Shown here: positions 49,819 through 59,707 of the stretch, in pieces | Layout: the number at the start of each line of letters is the position of its first letter | Position numbering within the stretch: the stretch's first letter is position 1 | Source of the DNA: Microbacterium hominis NBRC 15708 | GTDB lineage: Bacteria > Actinomycetota > Actinomycetes > Actinomycetales > Microbacteriaceae | Assembly (NCBI RefSeq): GCF_001592125.1 | Contig: NZ_BCWI01000014.1 | Span: 39,919 to 103,918, forward strand | DNA: 64,000 bases | Reading direction: 5' to 3' | The notes under the pieces: generated by a model | What the model saw: only the letters and a program-made list of their open reading frames with translations | What the model was told of the DNA's origin: nothing | The model's database searches: none | Made by a program: the position numbers and the translations under genes

Positions 49819-50814
49819 CTACCCCGGCAGGGGCCGTGCTGACGAATCGAGAGGGCCATCGATTGCGTCGCGGGCGCGCAGGGTGAGCACCGAGGCCTCC
49901 GGACGGCATCCGAAGCGCACCGGCGCGTAGATCGAGTGTCCGAGTCCCGCCGACACGTTCAACGGGACGCGGCGACCGGCGGCGCTCCAGCTGCTGAGGC
50001 CGCGCGCCTGGTCGAGCGGGATGTCGCAGTTCGCGACGATCGCCGACCGCGAGAAGGGGACCCGCACCTGTCCGCCGTGCGTGTGGCCCGCGAAGATCGC
50101 CTCGGCTCCCAACTCGACGAAGCGGTCGAGCACGCGGCGGTAGGGGGCGTGGGTGACGCCGACCGCGAGGTCGGGGGCGGGCGAGCGCCGGAAGGCGCGG
50201 GGGCGTCGAGCGGCGTCGAGAGCACCGGGGAGGGCTGACAGGTCGTCCCACTCGCGGTGCGCGTCGCTGACGCCGAACGTCTCGAGTCGCAGGCCCGCCA
50301 CCTCCAGCATCGCGGCCGTGTTGTTGAGATCGGTCCAGCCCAGCTCGTCCGTGAAGTACGCGTTCATCGCGGCCGTGTCGAGCCGCTCCGCGCGGTGCGG
50401 ACGTGAGGACGGCCCCTGGAAGTAGCGCAGCGGGTTGCGCGCCGACGGACCCGTGACGTCGTTCGAGCCGTGGACGAAGACGCCCGCGACGGAGCGGAGA
50501 GGAGCGAAAGCGGTGCGGATGCCGCGCAGCCCGTCGGCGTGACCCAGGTTGTCGCCGGTGTTCACGACGAGGTCGGGCTGGGTCGCCTCGGCCAGGCGCG
50601 CGATCCACTCCTGCTTGCGGTGCTGCCAGGGCGCCATGTGCGCATCCGACAGATGGAGCACGGTGATCGACGGCGAGCCGACCGGAAGGATCGCGAGCTC
50701 ATGGCGGCGCACCGTGAACAGGAACCGCTCGATGCACGTGCCCCAGACGGTCGCCCCGACGGCGACCGCCCCCGCCGCCGAGACGGCAGCGAGGGCGGTA
50801 CGACCGGGCGTCAC
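49819..50814 (-). CDS. Calcineurin-like metallophosphoesterase, membrane-associated
   Basis: A 331-aa protein with an N-terminal hydrophobic segment (about 8-25) and a metallophosphoesterase domain: [10 protein letters not shown] (Asp56/His58), [19 protein letters not shown] in place of the common GNHD/E, and [12 protein letters not shown]. These supply the two-metal site. GTG 50814 overlaps the stop of the upstream penicillin-binding protein gene (GTGA), so translation is coupled; this pairing with ponA is common in actinobacteria. A role in wall precursor or lipid phosphate processing is inferred only from context. Confidence 0.9.
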   Translation of the reverse strand: MTPGRTALAAVSAAGAVAVGATVWGTCIERFLFTVRRHELAILPVGSPSITVLHLSDAHMAPWQHRKQEWIARLAEATQPDLVVNTGDNLGHADGLRGIRTAFAPLRSVAGVFVHGSNDVTGPSARNPLRYFQGPSSRPHRAERLDTAAMNAYFTDELGWTDLNNTAAMLEVAGLRLETFGVSDAHREWDDLSALPGALDAARRPRAFRRSPAPDLAVGVTHAPYRRVLDRFVELGAEAIFAGHTHGGQVRVPFSRSAIVANCDIPLDQARGLSSWSAAGRRVPLNVSAGLGHSIYAPVRFGCRPEASVLTLRARDAIDGPLDSSARPLPG

Positions 50815-53387
50815 GAACGTCCGCCGCAGTTCTTCGCCTGATACTGGACGGTCACCTGCGCGCCACGGCTCACCACGGTTCCGGCGGCCGGGTCGGTCCC
50901 CGTCACGGTCCCGTCGTCGCTGGCCGTGGGGGAGACGGTGCACTGACCGGTGACGGCGAAGCCGGCGGCCTTCAACGTGTCCTGAGCGTCCTTCCAGGTC
51001 GTGAACCCGCCCGGCACCGCCACGCCCTGGCCGTTGCTCGGACGGATCGTCACCGTCGTGCCACCCGCCACGCGACCGGCGCCGGGGTCCTGCTGGATGA
51101 TCGTGCCGGCCGCTTCCGTGCCGTCCACCGCGTCGCCGACCGTGACCGAGAACCCGGCCGTCTGCAGCGTCTGGGTGGCCCGGTCTACCGTCATGCCGAT
51201 CACCGAGGGGAGGTCGGCCAGCTGGCGCTTCGTGAGCGCGGCGTCGGGGCCGGGGAACGCGTCTCCGCCGAACTTCGCGTTGGCGGCGCCCTGCATGGCG
51301 GGCCAGATCGAGTTGCGGATGCGCGAGAGGACGTAGCCGTTCTCGTAGTGGTCGCTCAGGAGCGCGTCGCCCTCCACGTTGCCGACCCAGACCACGGTCG
51401 CGACCTTCGTCGACGAGCCGTCCATCCAGGTGTGCAGGTACTCGTGGATACCGGTCTTGCCGAACACCGGGACGCCGTCGCCGATCCGTGCGCCGGAACC
51501 CGTGCCGCTCATGACGCCCTCCAGCGTGTACGCGGCGGTGTTCGCCACGGCCTCGCTCATGGCGGGGGAGCAGTTCGTCTGCGGCGTGATGTCGTTGCCG
51601 TCCGCGTCGAGGGCCTTGTCGATGGACTTCGGCTGGCAGAGCACGCCCTTCGCGGCGATCGAGGCGTAGACCTCGGCCATGTCCAGCGGCGCGACGGGCT
51701 GGTCGCCGAGCACGTTGTACGCGAGGTTCGTCTGATCGAGCGGGCTGCCGTCACCCATCATGACGCCCATCTTCATCGCGAGCTGGTTCGTCGAGCAGAC
51801 CGAGATCTTCTCGGCCATCGTGAGGAAGCCCGAGTTCAGCGAGTCGCGGGTGAAGTTGTAGACCGTGCCGGTGTAGCCGGGGTTGTTCTCGAAGTTGCCG
51901 ACCTGTCCGCCGCCGCTGTTACCGGCGACCACGTTCTGGATCGTGCCGTTGCACTGGTCGATCTTCTTGGCTCCGACGCGCCCGTTGAGGGTCTCGTTGA
52001 CGGAGTGTCCCTGCTCCAGCCAGTTCAGCAGGCTGAAGACCTTGTAGGTCGATCCGGCCGAATGTCCGCCGCCGCCGCCGTTGATGGCACGCACGTTGTA
52101 GTTGACCTGGGTCGTGGGACCGTTGGTCGCGGCATCCTCGATCGAGTACGGACGGTTCTGGACCATCGACAGGATGCGGCCGGTACCCACCTCCACCTGC
52201 ACGCCGGAGGCGCCGAGGTTCATGTAGTCGACGGTCGCCGGGACGATCGAGATCGCGTTGAGCCCGTCCTGCTGGAGAGTCGGGTCGAGCGTCGTGTAGA
52301 TCTTCATCCCGCCGCGCCGGAGGTTGGCGGCGCGCGTGTCGTCATCGTCGCCGAAGGCGGGGTCGGTCAGCAGGATGGTGCGCACGTACTCGCAGAAGAA
52401 CTCCGCCCCGGCCGCCGTCTGGCAGCCCTGCGTGCGGTCGGTGATCTTGGGCTCGATCGGCGAGGCCTTCGCGGCGTCGTACTCCTCCTGGGAGATCTTG
52501 CCGTTGTCGAGCATCCGGCCCAGGACGTAGTTGCGACGCTCGAGCGTCAGCGCGTAGCCGTCGGCGGCGCTGTTGACGGGATTGCCCGCCTTGTCGGTCG
52601 TCGAGCCGTCGGGGCGGTCGATGCGGTACACGTTCGGCGCCTGCACCATGCCGGCGATGGTCGCGGCCTGCGCGATGGTGAGGTCGGCGGCCGAGACGCC
52701 GAAGTAGTGCTGCGCAGCGGCTCCGATGCCGTAGACGAGGCCACCGAAGTTCGTGATGTTGAGGTAGCCGAGGAGGATCTCGTCCTTCGAGTACATCTTC
52801 TCCAGCTGGATGGCGTAGCGCATCTCCTGGAGCTTGCGCTGGTAGCCCTCGGCGCCCTCGTTGGCGGTCGTCGTGGCGTAGCAGGCGCTCACTTCGTCGT
52901 CGTTGGTGGCCTTGCGCTCGCAGTTCTGCTGCAGCACGTTCTTGACGTACTGCTGGGTGATCGAGGATCCACCGCGGTTGGAGCCGCTGGAGGCGTTGCC
53001 GACGAGCGCGCTCACGGTGCCGAGGAGGTCGACGCCGCCGTGCGTGTAGAAGTTCTTGTCCTCGCTGGAGATGATCGCGTCGTACATGACCGGGTTGACC
53101 TGGTCGAACGTGACCGGGATGCGGTTCTGGTCGTAGAACTCCGCCATCAGCATGTCGTTGCCGTTGGCATCCTTGCGGTACATCTCGGTCGGCAGCATCA
53201 GCGGGTCGATCTGCAGGAAGCCCGGCATGTTCTCGAACGTGTCGAGAGCGCTCGAGGCCGCGTACCCGGAGACCGCGATCGCGGGAGTCACTGTCGCGGT
53301 GATGAGGATGCCGGCGACAGCGCTCAGACCGACGAGTCCCGCGAGGCCACCGAGCACACCGGTGGCCGTCCGTTTGAGTTGGGGCAT
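50811..53387 (-). CDS. ponA: Class A penicillin-binding protein with two PASTA domains
   Basis: Bifunctional peptidoglycan synthase. The 858-aa protein has a short cytoplasmic start, a membrane helix (about 10-40), a GT51 glycosyltransferase domain with catalytic Glu109 (ISSEDKNFYTHGG) and GGSSITQQYVKNVLQQ, and a transpeptidase domain with Ser446-Thr-Tyr-Lys449 (AGSTYKVF), the S-x-N motif in VCSTNQLAMKMG and FGKTGIHEYLHTW. Two PASTA repeats (about 725-855) end in KNCGGRS. ATG 53387 (MPQLKRTATG) is chosen; a TACCAT -10 lies 7 nt upstream, so the message may be leaderless. Confidence 0.95.
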   Translation of the reverse strand: MPQLKRTATGVLGGLAGLVGLSAVAGILITATVTPAIAVSGYAASSALDTFENMPGFLQIDPLMLPTEMYRKDANGNDMLMAEFYDQNRIPVTFDQVNPVMYDAIISSEDKNFYTHGGVDLLGTVSALVGNASSGSNRGGSSITQQYVKNVLQQNCERKATNDDEVSACYATTTANEGAEGYQRKLQEMRYAIQLEKMYSKDEILLGYLNITNFGGLVYGIGAAAQHYFGVSAADLTIAQAATIAGMVQAPNVYRIDRPDGSTTDKAGNPVNSAADGYALTLERRNYVLGRMLDNGKISQEEYDAAKASPIEPKITDRTQGCQTAAGAEFFCEYVRTILLTDPAFGDDDDTRAANLRRGGMKIYTTLDPTLQQDGLNAISIVPATVDYMNLGASGVQVEVGTGRILSMVQNRPYSIEDAATNGPTTQVNYNVRAINGGGGGHSAGSTYKVFSLLNWLEQGHSVNETLNGRVGAKKIDQCNGTIQNVVAGNSGGGQVGNFENNPGYTGTVYNFTRDSLNSGFLTMAEKISVCSTNQLAMKMGVMMGDGSPLDQTNLAYNVLGDQPVAPLDMAEVYASIAAKGVLCQPKSIDKALDADGNDITPQTNCSPAMSEAVANTAAYTLEGVMSGTGSGARIGDGVPVFGKTGIHEYLHTWMDGSSTKVATVVWVGNVEGDALLSDHYENGYVLSRIRNSIWPAMQGAANAKFGGDAFPGPDAALTKRQLADLPSVIGMTVDRATQTLQTAGFSVTVGDAVDGTEAAGTIIQQDPGAGRVAGGTTVTIRPSNGQGVAVPGGFTTWKDAQDTLKAAGFAVTGQCTVSPTASDDGTVTGTDPAAGTVVSRGAQVTVQYQAKNCGGRS

Positions 53388-53394
53388 AGGCTTG

Positions 53395-53400
53395 ATGGTA
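53395..53400 (-). promoter_or_regulatory. -10 element of a leaderless ponA transcript
   Basis: TACCAT on the minus strand ends 7 nt before ATG 53387, and no Shine-Dalgarno intervenes. Confidence 0.45.
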
Positions 53401-53475
53401 AGGGACAACCCTGGGGGATCCCTCGGTGCGCCGGGGCGCGCCCCCCGCTCCATCGCACCGATTCCGGGAGTTCGC

Positions 53476-53694
53476 ATGACCACGTGGGAGTACCTCACGA
53501 CGCCCCTGTTGATCCACAACACGGCCGCCATCCTGAACAACTGGGGCAAGCAGGGGTGGGAGCTCGTGCAGGTCGTGCCGGGGCCGGAAGGCGGACTGGT
53601 CGCCTACTTCAAGCGGCCGGTCGGCGGCGGCGCCGCCAACGGCGGGCTCGGAGCCGCGGCCGTGGCCGCCCAGCAGTTCGGGGAGGACGCGTGA
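53476..53694 (+). CDS. DUF4177-like small protein
   Basis: A 72-aa protein, MTTWEYLTTPLLIHNT followed by LNNWGKQGWELVQVV, the Trp-Glu-Tyr...Gly-Trp-Glu-Leu pattern of DUF4177. The C-terminal 25 residues are Gly/Ala-rich. ATG 53476 has GGGAG 6 nt upstream. It is divergent from ponA and coupled to the RidA gene (GTGA overlap), an arrangement often seen in actinobacteria. Function unknown. Confidence 0.82.
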   Translation: MTTWEYLTTPLLIHNTAAILNNWGKQGWELVQVVPGPEGGLVAYFKRPVGGGAANGGLGAAAVAAQQFGEDA

Positions 53695-54158
53695 GCATCG
53701 CCGCCCGCCTGAGCGAGCTCGGCATCGAGCTGCCCGCCGTCGTGCCGCCGGTCGCCGCGTACGTGCCCGCCGTCGTCCACGGCGATCTCGTCTACACGTC
53801 GGGCCAGCTGCCCATGATCTCCGGCGCGCTTCCGGCGACGGGCAAGGTCGGCGAGGGGGAGGGGCTCGTCCCGGCGTCCGAGGCGCAACGTCTCGCGCGG
53901 CAGAGCGCGCTGAACGCCCTGGCGGCCGCCGCCGCGGCGGTCGGCGACCTCGAACGCCTCACCGGTGTCGTCAAGCTCACCGGCTTCGTCGCGTCGGTCC
54001 CGGACTTCACCGGGCAGCCCGGCGTGATCAACGGAGCGAGCGAGGTCCTCGGCGAGATCTTCGGCGAGGCCGGCCGACACGCACGATCAGCGGTCGGCGT
54101 GCCCGTCCTTCCCCTCGACAGCCCCGTCGAGGTCGAGGTCGTCTTCTCCTTCGCCTGA
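53691..54158 (+). CDS. RidA/YjgF family enamine/imine deaminase-like protein
   Basis: A 155-aa member of the longer RidA subgroup (VSIAARLSELGIELP start). VVHGDLVYTSGQLPMISGALP and LERLTGVVKLTGFVAS match the core. The C-terminal ARSAVGVPVLPLDSPVEVEVVF holds the conserved Arg that binds the substrate carboxylate. These proteins hydrolyse reactive 2-aminoacrylate-type enamines. GTG 53691 overlaps the upstream stop. Confidence 0.9.
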   Translation: MSIAARLSELGIELPAVVPPVAAYVPAVVHGDLVYTSGQLPMISGALPATGKVGEGEGLVPASEAQRLARQSALNALAAAAAAVGDLERLTGVVKLTGFVASVPDFTGQPGVINGASEVLGEIFGEAGRHARSAVGVPVLPLDSPVEVEVVFSFA

Positions 54159-54210
54159 CCCGTGCCCAGGGGGAGGCGTCGGCGATGACGCACTTCCGCC
54201 GGGCCGTGAA

Positions 54211-54229
54211 TTAGGTTAGCCTCACCTAA
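54211..54229 (+). promoter_or_regulatory. DtxR/IdeR iron box
   Basis: TTAGGTTAGCCTCACCTAA matches the 19-bp consensus TWAGGTTAGSCTWACCTWA at every position but one and is palindromic about its centre. TAGGTT inside it can serve as the -10. It is 144 nt upstream of the neocarzinostatin-like gene, predicting repression of that gene and htaA when iron is sufficient. Confidence 0.93.
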
Positions 54230-54372
54230 GAGCTTGGTGAGAGCCGGGGCGGCGACTGTTGGTAGCGGCAGCCGCCCCGGCGCCTCATCGGCTCATCGAG
54301 CGCCCGCACGTGTGCGGGCGCCGCACCGAGTGCCGAGAGGCACTCCAACCCTACTGATTGGAGTACTCCCTC
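54230..54372 (+). promoter_or_regulatory. Structured 5' leader with three hairpins, upstream of the iron-regulated operon
   Basis: Hairpin 1: CCGGGGCGGC (54244-54253) with GCCGCCCCGG (54271-54280). Hairpin 2: GCGCCCGCAC (54300-54309) with GTGCGGGCGC (54312-54321). Hairpin 3: GAGTGCC (54328-54334) with GGCACTC (54339-54345), loop GAGA. All stems are perfect. The Shine-Dalgarno GGAG at 54360-54363 is outside them. Could be mRNA-stabilising or regulatory; no known riboswitch is recognised. Confidence 0.6.
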
Positions 54373-54840
54373 ATGTCCCGTACCCTGCGAAAGCGCACGA
54401 TGGCCGCCTCGATCGCCGGCCTCACGCTCGCCCTCGTCGGACTCGTCGGCGTCCCCGCGTTCGCGGCGACCGGCCTGAGCCCGGCGCCGTCCGTGGATGC
54501 CGCCGGCAACCGCTACTTCGTCGACGGCGACATCACGACGACGACCGTCACCGGCCTCGCCGCCAACACCGACTACTACGTCGGCCTGTGCTCGAACACC
54601 AGCTATCTCTTCGGCATCCCCGCGTGCGCCGGCTTCCAGACCGTGACGACGGACGCCTCGGGTGCGTTCACCGCCACCGTCGCCCTGGAGAGCAACGGCG
54701 CCAACACGCACGCCTCCGCACCCGGACAGCCCGCGACGGTGAACTGCACCGCCACCAACGCGTGCGCGATCAAGGTCGCGACCCACGGCACCAGCAAGCA
54801 GATCGTCGACCAGAGCGTCTCGTTCCGCGTCGAGCAGTAG
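54373..54840 (+). CDS. Secreted neocarzinostatin-family-like protein
   Basis: A 155-aa exported protein: signal peptide (about 10-31, AFA-AT) and a mature all-beta domain of about 120 residues. GLAANTDYYVGLCSNTS, TVTTDASGAFTATVALE and CTATNACAIKVATHGTS follow the pattern of the neocarzinostatin/macromomycin apoprotein fold, including two paired-Cys regions. In that fold a cleft binds a hydrophobic ligand. Its place between an iron box and htaA suggests a haem- or iron-related role rather than an antibiotic one (inference). ATG 54373 has GGAG 10 nt upstream. Confidence 0.8.
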   Translation: MSRTLRKRTMAASIAGLTLALVGLVGVPAFAATGLSPAPSVDAAGNRYFVDGDITTTTVTGLAANTDYYVGLCSNTSYLFGIPACAGFQTVTTDASGAFTATVALESNGANTHASAPGQPATVNCTATNACAIKVATHGTSKQIVDQSVSFRVEQ

Positions 54841-54856
54841 TCGCACCCCCTCCCCC

Positions 54857-54926
54857 GGACGGGTGGGGCCGGTCGCCGCGACCGTGTCCCCACTGCGGCG
54901 CGCCCCGGCATCGGCCCCACCCGTCC
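54857..54926 (+). promoter_or_regulatory. Long stem-loop between the neocarzinostatin-like gene and htaA
   Basis: GGACGGGTGGGGCC (54857-54870) and GGCCCCACCCGTCC (54913-54926) are exact 14-bp inverted copies enclosing 42 nt, followed by a pyrimidine tract. It could partially terminate or protect the upstream message so that the small protein is made in excess over HtaA. Confidence 0.55.
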
Positions 54927-54961
54927 TCCCCTTCTCCTCCACCCGACCGAGGTACTTCCGC

Positions 54962-57900
54962 ATGTCCGCGCGCCGCCGCATCCCCGCGTTCACCGCCGTC
55001 CTGGCCCTTCTGGCGGGACTGCTCGCCGTCCTCGCCCCGGTTCCCGCCGTGGCCGCCCCCGCCGAGATCGGCGCGGGGAGCGTGCACTGGGGCATCAAGG
55101 AGTCCTGGCGCAACTACATCGGCGCCGGGGTGATCATGACCGGCGGCGTGACGCGGGCGGCGGACGGCGCCTTCGACTTCCCGGTCACGGCAGGCTCGTT
55201 CGGCGACGGCAACGCGCTCACGGTGCAGCTGGGCGGCTCCGTGCGTTTCGCGGCGTACTGCGACGACAACGTCGCCTTCACGTCGTGCCTGCTCGACTCG
55301 ACGTTCTCCGGGCTGCAGCTGACCATCTCCGCCGACAGGCAAGAGCTCCGGGGAGACTACGAGGGCATCTCCCGGGACACGCCCGGGGGCGCGATCACGC
55401 GCTACGAGGACGTCGTGATCGCCACGATCGATGCGCTCGGGGCGAGCCCGGTCGTGGGCGACGGCACGACGACCTGGCCCGCCATGCCCACGGTGGCCGG
55501 CGACGGCTTCCCGCTCTATCCGGTCGGCACGACGATGGATCCCGTCTCGCTCACCTACGCCGGTCCCGGCGGGGCGCCCGATCTGGGCGAGCACTGGAGC
55601 GTTCCGGGCGCGCCCGCCTTCACGCCCGCCGCGACCTGGGTCGGCGCCGTCAATCCGGCCAGCCGCGATGCGTTGGTCGGCGCGACGGCGCTGCACGTCG
55701 TCGAGCGGGCGACGAGCACGGCGACGGCGCTGACCGTGAGCGCACTCGATCCCGTGACCCTCCAGCCGGCCGGCGCGGTCGAGGTGCCGCTCGCCGCGAA
55801 CGCCGTGTACGCGGTCGCGAACGACCCGGCATCCGACCGCGTGTTCGTGCTCACCCAGGTGCGCACCACTGTCGGCGGGGTGCGCGGCGGCGACGCCACC
55901 CTGACCGCGCTCACCTGGACGGGCGGCGGCTACGAGACGGCCACCGTGGGGACGATCACGGGGACGGCGTACACCCTCAACGCGATGGCGTGGAACGCGG
56001 TCGCGAACGAGATCGCCGTCATCACGCAGGTGCGCGGCACCGCGGCCGACCGCTTCACCCTCACGCGGTCGGCAGGCGGCACGGGTGCCCTCGTCTCCGT
56101 GCCGATCGTGCTGCCCGCCGATGCGACCGACGCGCAGCGCGCCGCGGACCTGTTCGGAAGCTCCGGCCCGAAGGCGGGCGGCACACTGGTCGCGCTCCGC
56201 GACGGCAGCTACCTCGCCGTCGGCAAGCTCGCCGAGGGCATCCCGCTGCCGGCGCGCCACCTCGTCGTGAGCGCCCAGACGGCGACCGCGGCCTTCGTCG
56301 CCGACACCGTTCCGACCACGCAGCCCTATGCGGCTGAGTGGAACCAGTACTTCACCTACGAGCTCGCCGCGACCGCGGCCGACGGGGCGGTGATGCTCTA
56401 CAGCGCCAACTGGACGGGCGTCGTCGGCTACGCGGATGTGATCGCGGGATCGGTCCGCATGCTCGCGAACGACGTCCGCATCGGCGTCCAGGGCTACGCG
56501 GACCAGGCGGGCTCCGACGCCGCGCACGGCCTCGACTACGTGCTCAGCCAGACGGCGGCCGCGATCGACGTGCTCCGCGACCACCGCCTGGTCGCCAGCA
56601 TCCCGATCGCCGGATTCGCCCGCGACGCCCTCAGCCGCGACGTGTTCGCCGTCCTTCCCGACGGCTCCGTCATCGTGCAGGTCGCGGATGCCGCGACGGG
56701 GCGGCGGGCGCTGCAGCGCCTCGAGCTCACGGGCATCGCTCCCGTCGTGACCTCCGACCCCGCCGACCGTGCCGTCACACTCGCCGCCGGCACGGCGTCG
56801 ACGGCCATCGCCTTCCAGGCGACCGGCACCGGTCAGGTGCAGTGGCAGATCCGTCCGTCCGGCGCCACCCGGTTCGCCGACATCTCGGGGGAGACCTCGC
56901 CGCTTCTCGCGCTCGAGGCCACCGTCAACACCGACGGCACCCAGGTTCGCGCCGTCTTCGCCACCCCGGGCGGCCGCGTCGCCACCGCGCCGGCGACGAT
57001 CCGGGTCACCACCGCGCCGATCGTCGAAGCCCAGCCGACGGCACCGACCGTGTATGCCGGTCAGCCGTATGAGCTCTCGGTGCTCGCGTCCGGCAACCCC
57101 GCTCCCGCCGTGTCCTGGCAGCGCCGCTCGGGAGAGGACTGGGTCGAGGTGACCGGGGGCGTCGACGGGAGCAGGCTGACGGTCGACGCGGCGCCGTTGA
57201 GCGACGACGGCGCCGTGTACCGCGCCCGGCTCTCGAACAGCGTCGACACCGTCTACAGCGCCGAGGTGCGCGTGAGCGTGCGGGAGCGGCCCTCGGTCCC
57301 CGAGACGACGACCTACACGGGAGTCGTCCTCGAGTGGACCGGCGCGCCGGAATGGCAGCACCGTCCCCCCAACGGCAGCGCCGCGAACTACTTCTCGGCG
57401 GGCGTCTCCGACGGGACGACGACGACCTACCGTGCGCGCGGCGACGGCGCCGAGATCCTTCAGCGCGCCGCCGACGGCTCCACCGAGACCGCGACGTGGG
57501 ACACGCGCGGCAGCCATGTCGACGCGGGCGGGCAGGCCGCGCAGCTGATGCGATTCACCGACGGCACCGCGGTGCTCGATGCGAGCGGCGCGGCCACCAT
57601 CACCTGGCCGGGTGAGGTGAGCGTGAACTTCTACGACGGGCTCGTGCCGTTCACCCTCTCCCATCCCCGGCTCGAGGTCTCGGCCGACGGCGTCGGCTCC
57701 CTGACGGCCGACCTCACCGGCTACGCCGGCGACATGTCCGATCCGGACAAGCCGAAGGAGGCCGTCGCGCCGCAGGCGGGCGTCACGGTGGCGACGCTGC
57801 GCGGCGTCGTCGTCGACGCGCAGCGCGGCTTCGTCGTCACGCCGGACTTCGCGGGCGTCGAGATCGACGCGCGCGGCGGAACCCCGCAGGTGCGGTCGGG

Positions 57901-59707
57901 CTCCGGGTGGGGGTCGTGGCCCCAGTCGTTCGTCGACTTCCACGCGACGACCCATCTCGCCGCCTACTTCTATTCGACCGGCGGATCGATGGATGCCGCG
58001 AAGCGGCCGGCATCCTTCGCCGTCGGGTTCTCCGGAGCGATCCCGACCACCCCGACCACCCCCGAGGTCCCCGTCGTCACGCCACCCGTGATCGCGCCCA
58101 GCGCACCGACCACGGTCGTGCCCACCCGCGAGGGCGCCCTGCTCTGGGGTGTGAAGTCCTCCTTCCGCAGCTACATCACCGGGCCGATCGCCAAGGGGGC
58201 CATCGCGGTCTCCGGCGGCGCGAGTGCGGCGGACGGCCGGTTCCGCTTCGGGCAGACCGGGCGCGACCTCGCCGACGGGCGCGGCACCGCGAGCTACGGC
58301 GGTGCGGTGCGGTTCACCGGACACTCCGGCGTGCTCGACCTCACCTTCAGCGACCCGCAGGTGCGGATCGACTCGGCATCGGCCGGGGCGCTGATCGTCA
58401 GTGTGGGCGGTCGACGCACCGAGCTGGCCGCGCTCGACCTGTCTGCCGGCACCCGCAGCGATGCGGACGGCGCGATCGCCTACACCTCCGTGCCCGCCAC
58501 CCTCACGGCGTCGGGCGCCGGCGTGTTCTCCTACGGATCGTCGCAGTTCTACGGCGCCGGCACGGCGATGGACGCGGTCACCTTCGTCGTCGGCGCGGAT
58601 GCGGCGCCCGGCTCCGCCGCACCGGCGCAGACGGTCGCGTCCGCCGCCGCGGGCGCGGCGTGGGTCCCTCCGGCCGACCCGCCCGCCCGCACCGGGCTCA
58701 CGGTCGACCCCGCCTTCGCTGCCGGCGTGCCCGCGGGCGGCGAGATCGCGGCCTCGGGAAGCGGCTTCGCCCCCGGCGAGACCGACATCAAGGTCGTCGT
58801 GTACTCGAGCCCGGTGGTCCTCGAGTTCGCGCTCACCGCGGACGAGAACGGTGTCGCCGCCTGGCGCGGGCTGCTCCCGGCGACGCTGGCGCCGGGGGAG
58901 CACACCCTGACCTTCCAGGGCGCGCAGCTCGCTCTCGGTGCGCCGGTCACCGTTCTCGCCCCGCTCGCGATGAGCGGCTGCACCGTGCGGGACGCGTCGC
59001 TCGACTGGGGGTTCAAGGAGTCGTTCCGCTCCTACATCTCCGGCTCGATCGCCCACGGCGAGTGGACCGTGGCCGACGGCGCCGCCTACAGCACACCCGT
59101 CTTCCAGTGGCGCGGCGGCACCGGGACGGCCGACATCGCCGGGGCGACCGGTCAGGTCGACTTCACCGGAACGGTGACCTTCACGGGCCACGACGGCCTC
59201 TTGCACACCACCGTCGGAAACCCGCGCATCCGCCTCATCGACTCGACCCGGGCCCAACTGCTCCTGGACGTGTCGGGGCTCACGATGGACGACGCTCTAG
59301 CCGGGCGCACGGAGAACGTCGTGACGGCCGTCGCGGTGCCCTTCGCCGATATCGACCTGACGCAGGGCGACGTCTCCCGCACCGCCGACACGATCACGGT
59401 GACCGGGGCCGCCACGACGATCACGGCAGAAGGCTCAGCCGCCTTCCCGAACTACCCGGCGGGCACCGCGTTCGACCCGATCGACTTCTCGGTCGCGGTC
59501 ACCGACTGCGCCGCGCAGGTGCTCACCGACGGCGACGTGCCGCAGGCGACGCAGCCGACGGCGGATGCCGGGACGCCGGCGCTCCCGGTGTGGGCGTGGC
59601 TCCTGATCGCCGGCATCGCGCTGCTGTGCGCGGCCGCCGGGTCCGTGGGCACCGTCCTGGTGATGCGCCGGCGCGGGAAGGCCGGTGATCCTACGACGTC
59701 GGCGTGA
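54962..59707 (+). CDS. htaA: Multidomain HtaA haem-binding surface protein
   Basis: A 1581-aa surface protein: signal peptide (about 10-32) and HtaA-type domains starting near residues 40 ([14 protein letters not shown]), 1060 ([15 protein letters not shown]) and 1347 ([15 protein letters not shown]), plus a more divergent one near 788 ([16 protein letters not shown]). Between the first and second lie about 400 residues that look like repeated beta-propeller-type strands and an Ig-like domain (about 690-780). A final membrane helix ([18 protein letters not shown]) and MRRRGK tail anchor it; there is no LPXTG. HtaA domains bind haem in Corynebacterium. The iron box lies upstream. No hmuTUV genes are in the window. 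The 3' end overlaps convergent acs by 17 bp. Confidence 0.92.
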   Translation: MSARRRIPAFTAVLALLAGLLAVLAPVPAVAAPAEIGAGSVHWGIKESWRNYIGAGVIMTGGVTRAADGAFDFPVTAGSFGDGNALTVQLGGSVRFAAYCDDNVAFTSCLLDSTFSGLQLTISADRQELRGDYEGISRDTPGGAITRYEDVVIATIDALGASPVVGDGTTTWPAMPTVAGDGFPLYPVGTTMDPVSLTYAGPGGAPDLGEHWSVPGAPAFTPAATWVGAVNPASRDALVGATALHVVERATSTATALTVSALDPVTLQPAGAVEVPLAANAVYAVANDPASDRVFVLTQVRTTVGGVRGGDATLTALTWTGGGYETATVGTITGTAYTLNAMAWNAVANEIAVITQVRGTAADRFTLTRSAGGTGALVSVPIVLPADATDAQRAADLFGSSGPKAGGTLVALRDGSYLAVGKLAEGIPLPARHLVVSAQTATAAFVADTVPTTQPYAAEWNQYFTYELAATAADGAVMLYSANWTGVVGYADVIAGSVRMLANDVRIGVQGYADQAGSDAAHGLDYVLSQTAAAIDVLRDHRLVASIPIAGFARDALSRDVFAVLPDGSVIVQVADAATGRRALQRLELTGIAPVVTSDPADRAVTLAAGTASTAIAFQATGTGQVQWQIRPSGATRFADISGETSPLLALEATVNTDGTQVRAVFATPGGRVATAPATIRVTTAPIVEAQPTAPTVYAGQPYELSVLASGNPAPAVSWQRRSGEDWVEVTGGVDGSRLTVDAAPLSDDGAVYRARLSNSVDTVYSAEVRVSVRERPSVPETTTYTGVVLEWTGAPEWQHRPPNGSAANYFSAGVSDGTTTTYRARGDGAEILQRAADGSTETATWDTRGSHVDAGGQAAQLMRFTDGTAVLDASGAATITWPGEVSVNFYDGLVPFTLSHPRLEVSADGVGSLTADLTGYAGDMSDPDKPKEAVAPQAGVTVATLRGVVVDAQRGFVVTPDFAGVEIDARGGTPQVRSGSGWGSWPQSFVDFHATTHLAAYFYSTGGSMDAAKRPASFAVGFSGAIPTTPTTPEVPVVTPPVIAPSAPTTVVPTREGALLWGVKSSFRSYITGPIAKGAIAVSGGASAADGRFRFGQTGRDLADGRGTASYGGAVRFTGHSGVLDLTFSDPQVRIDSASAGALIVSVGGRRTELAALDLSAGTRSDADGAIAYTSVPATLTASGAGVFSYGSSQFYGAGTAMDAVTFVVGADAAPGSAAPAQTVASAAAGAAWVPPADPPARTGLTVDPAFAAGVPAGGEIAASGSGFAPGETDIKVVVYSSPVVLEFALTADENGVAAWRGLLPATLAPGEHTLTFQGAQLALGAPVTVLAPLAMSGCTVRDASLDWGFKESFRSYISGSIAHGEWTVADGAAYSTPVFQWRGGTGTADIAGATGQVDFTGTVTFTGHDGLLHTTVGNPRIRLIDSTRAQLLLDVSGLTMDDALAGRTENVVTAVAVPFADIDLTQGDVSRTADTITVTGAATTITAEGSAAFPNYPAGTAFDPIDFSVAVTDCAAQVLTDGDVPQATQPTADAGTPALPVWAWLLIAGIALLCAAAGSVGTVLVMRRRGKAGDPTTSA

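Noticed and set aside
54770..59257. Very long open frame (about 1495 codons) on the minus strand opposite htaA
   Set aside because: Its translation is Arg/Gly/Asp/His-rich low complexity typical of antisense frames in 71% GC DNA, and the plus-strand HtaA protein has clear domains.
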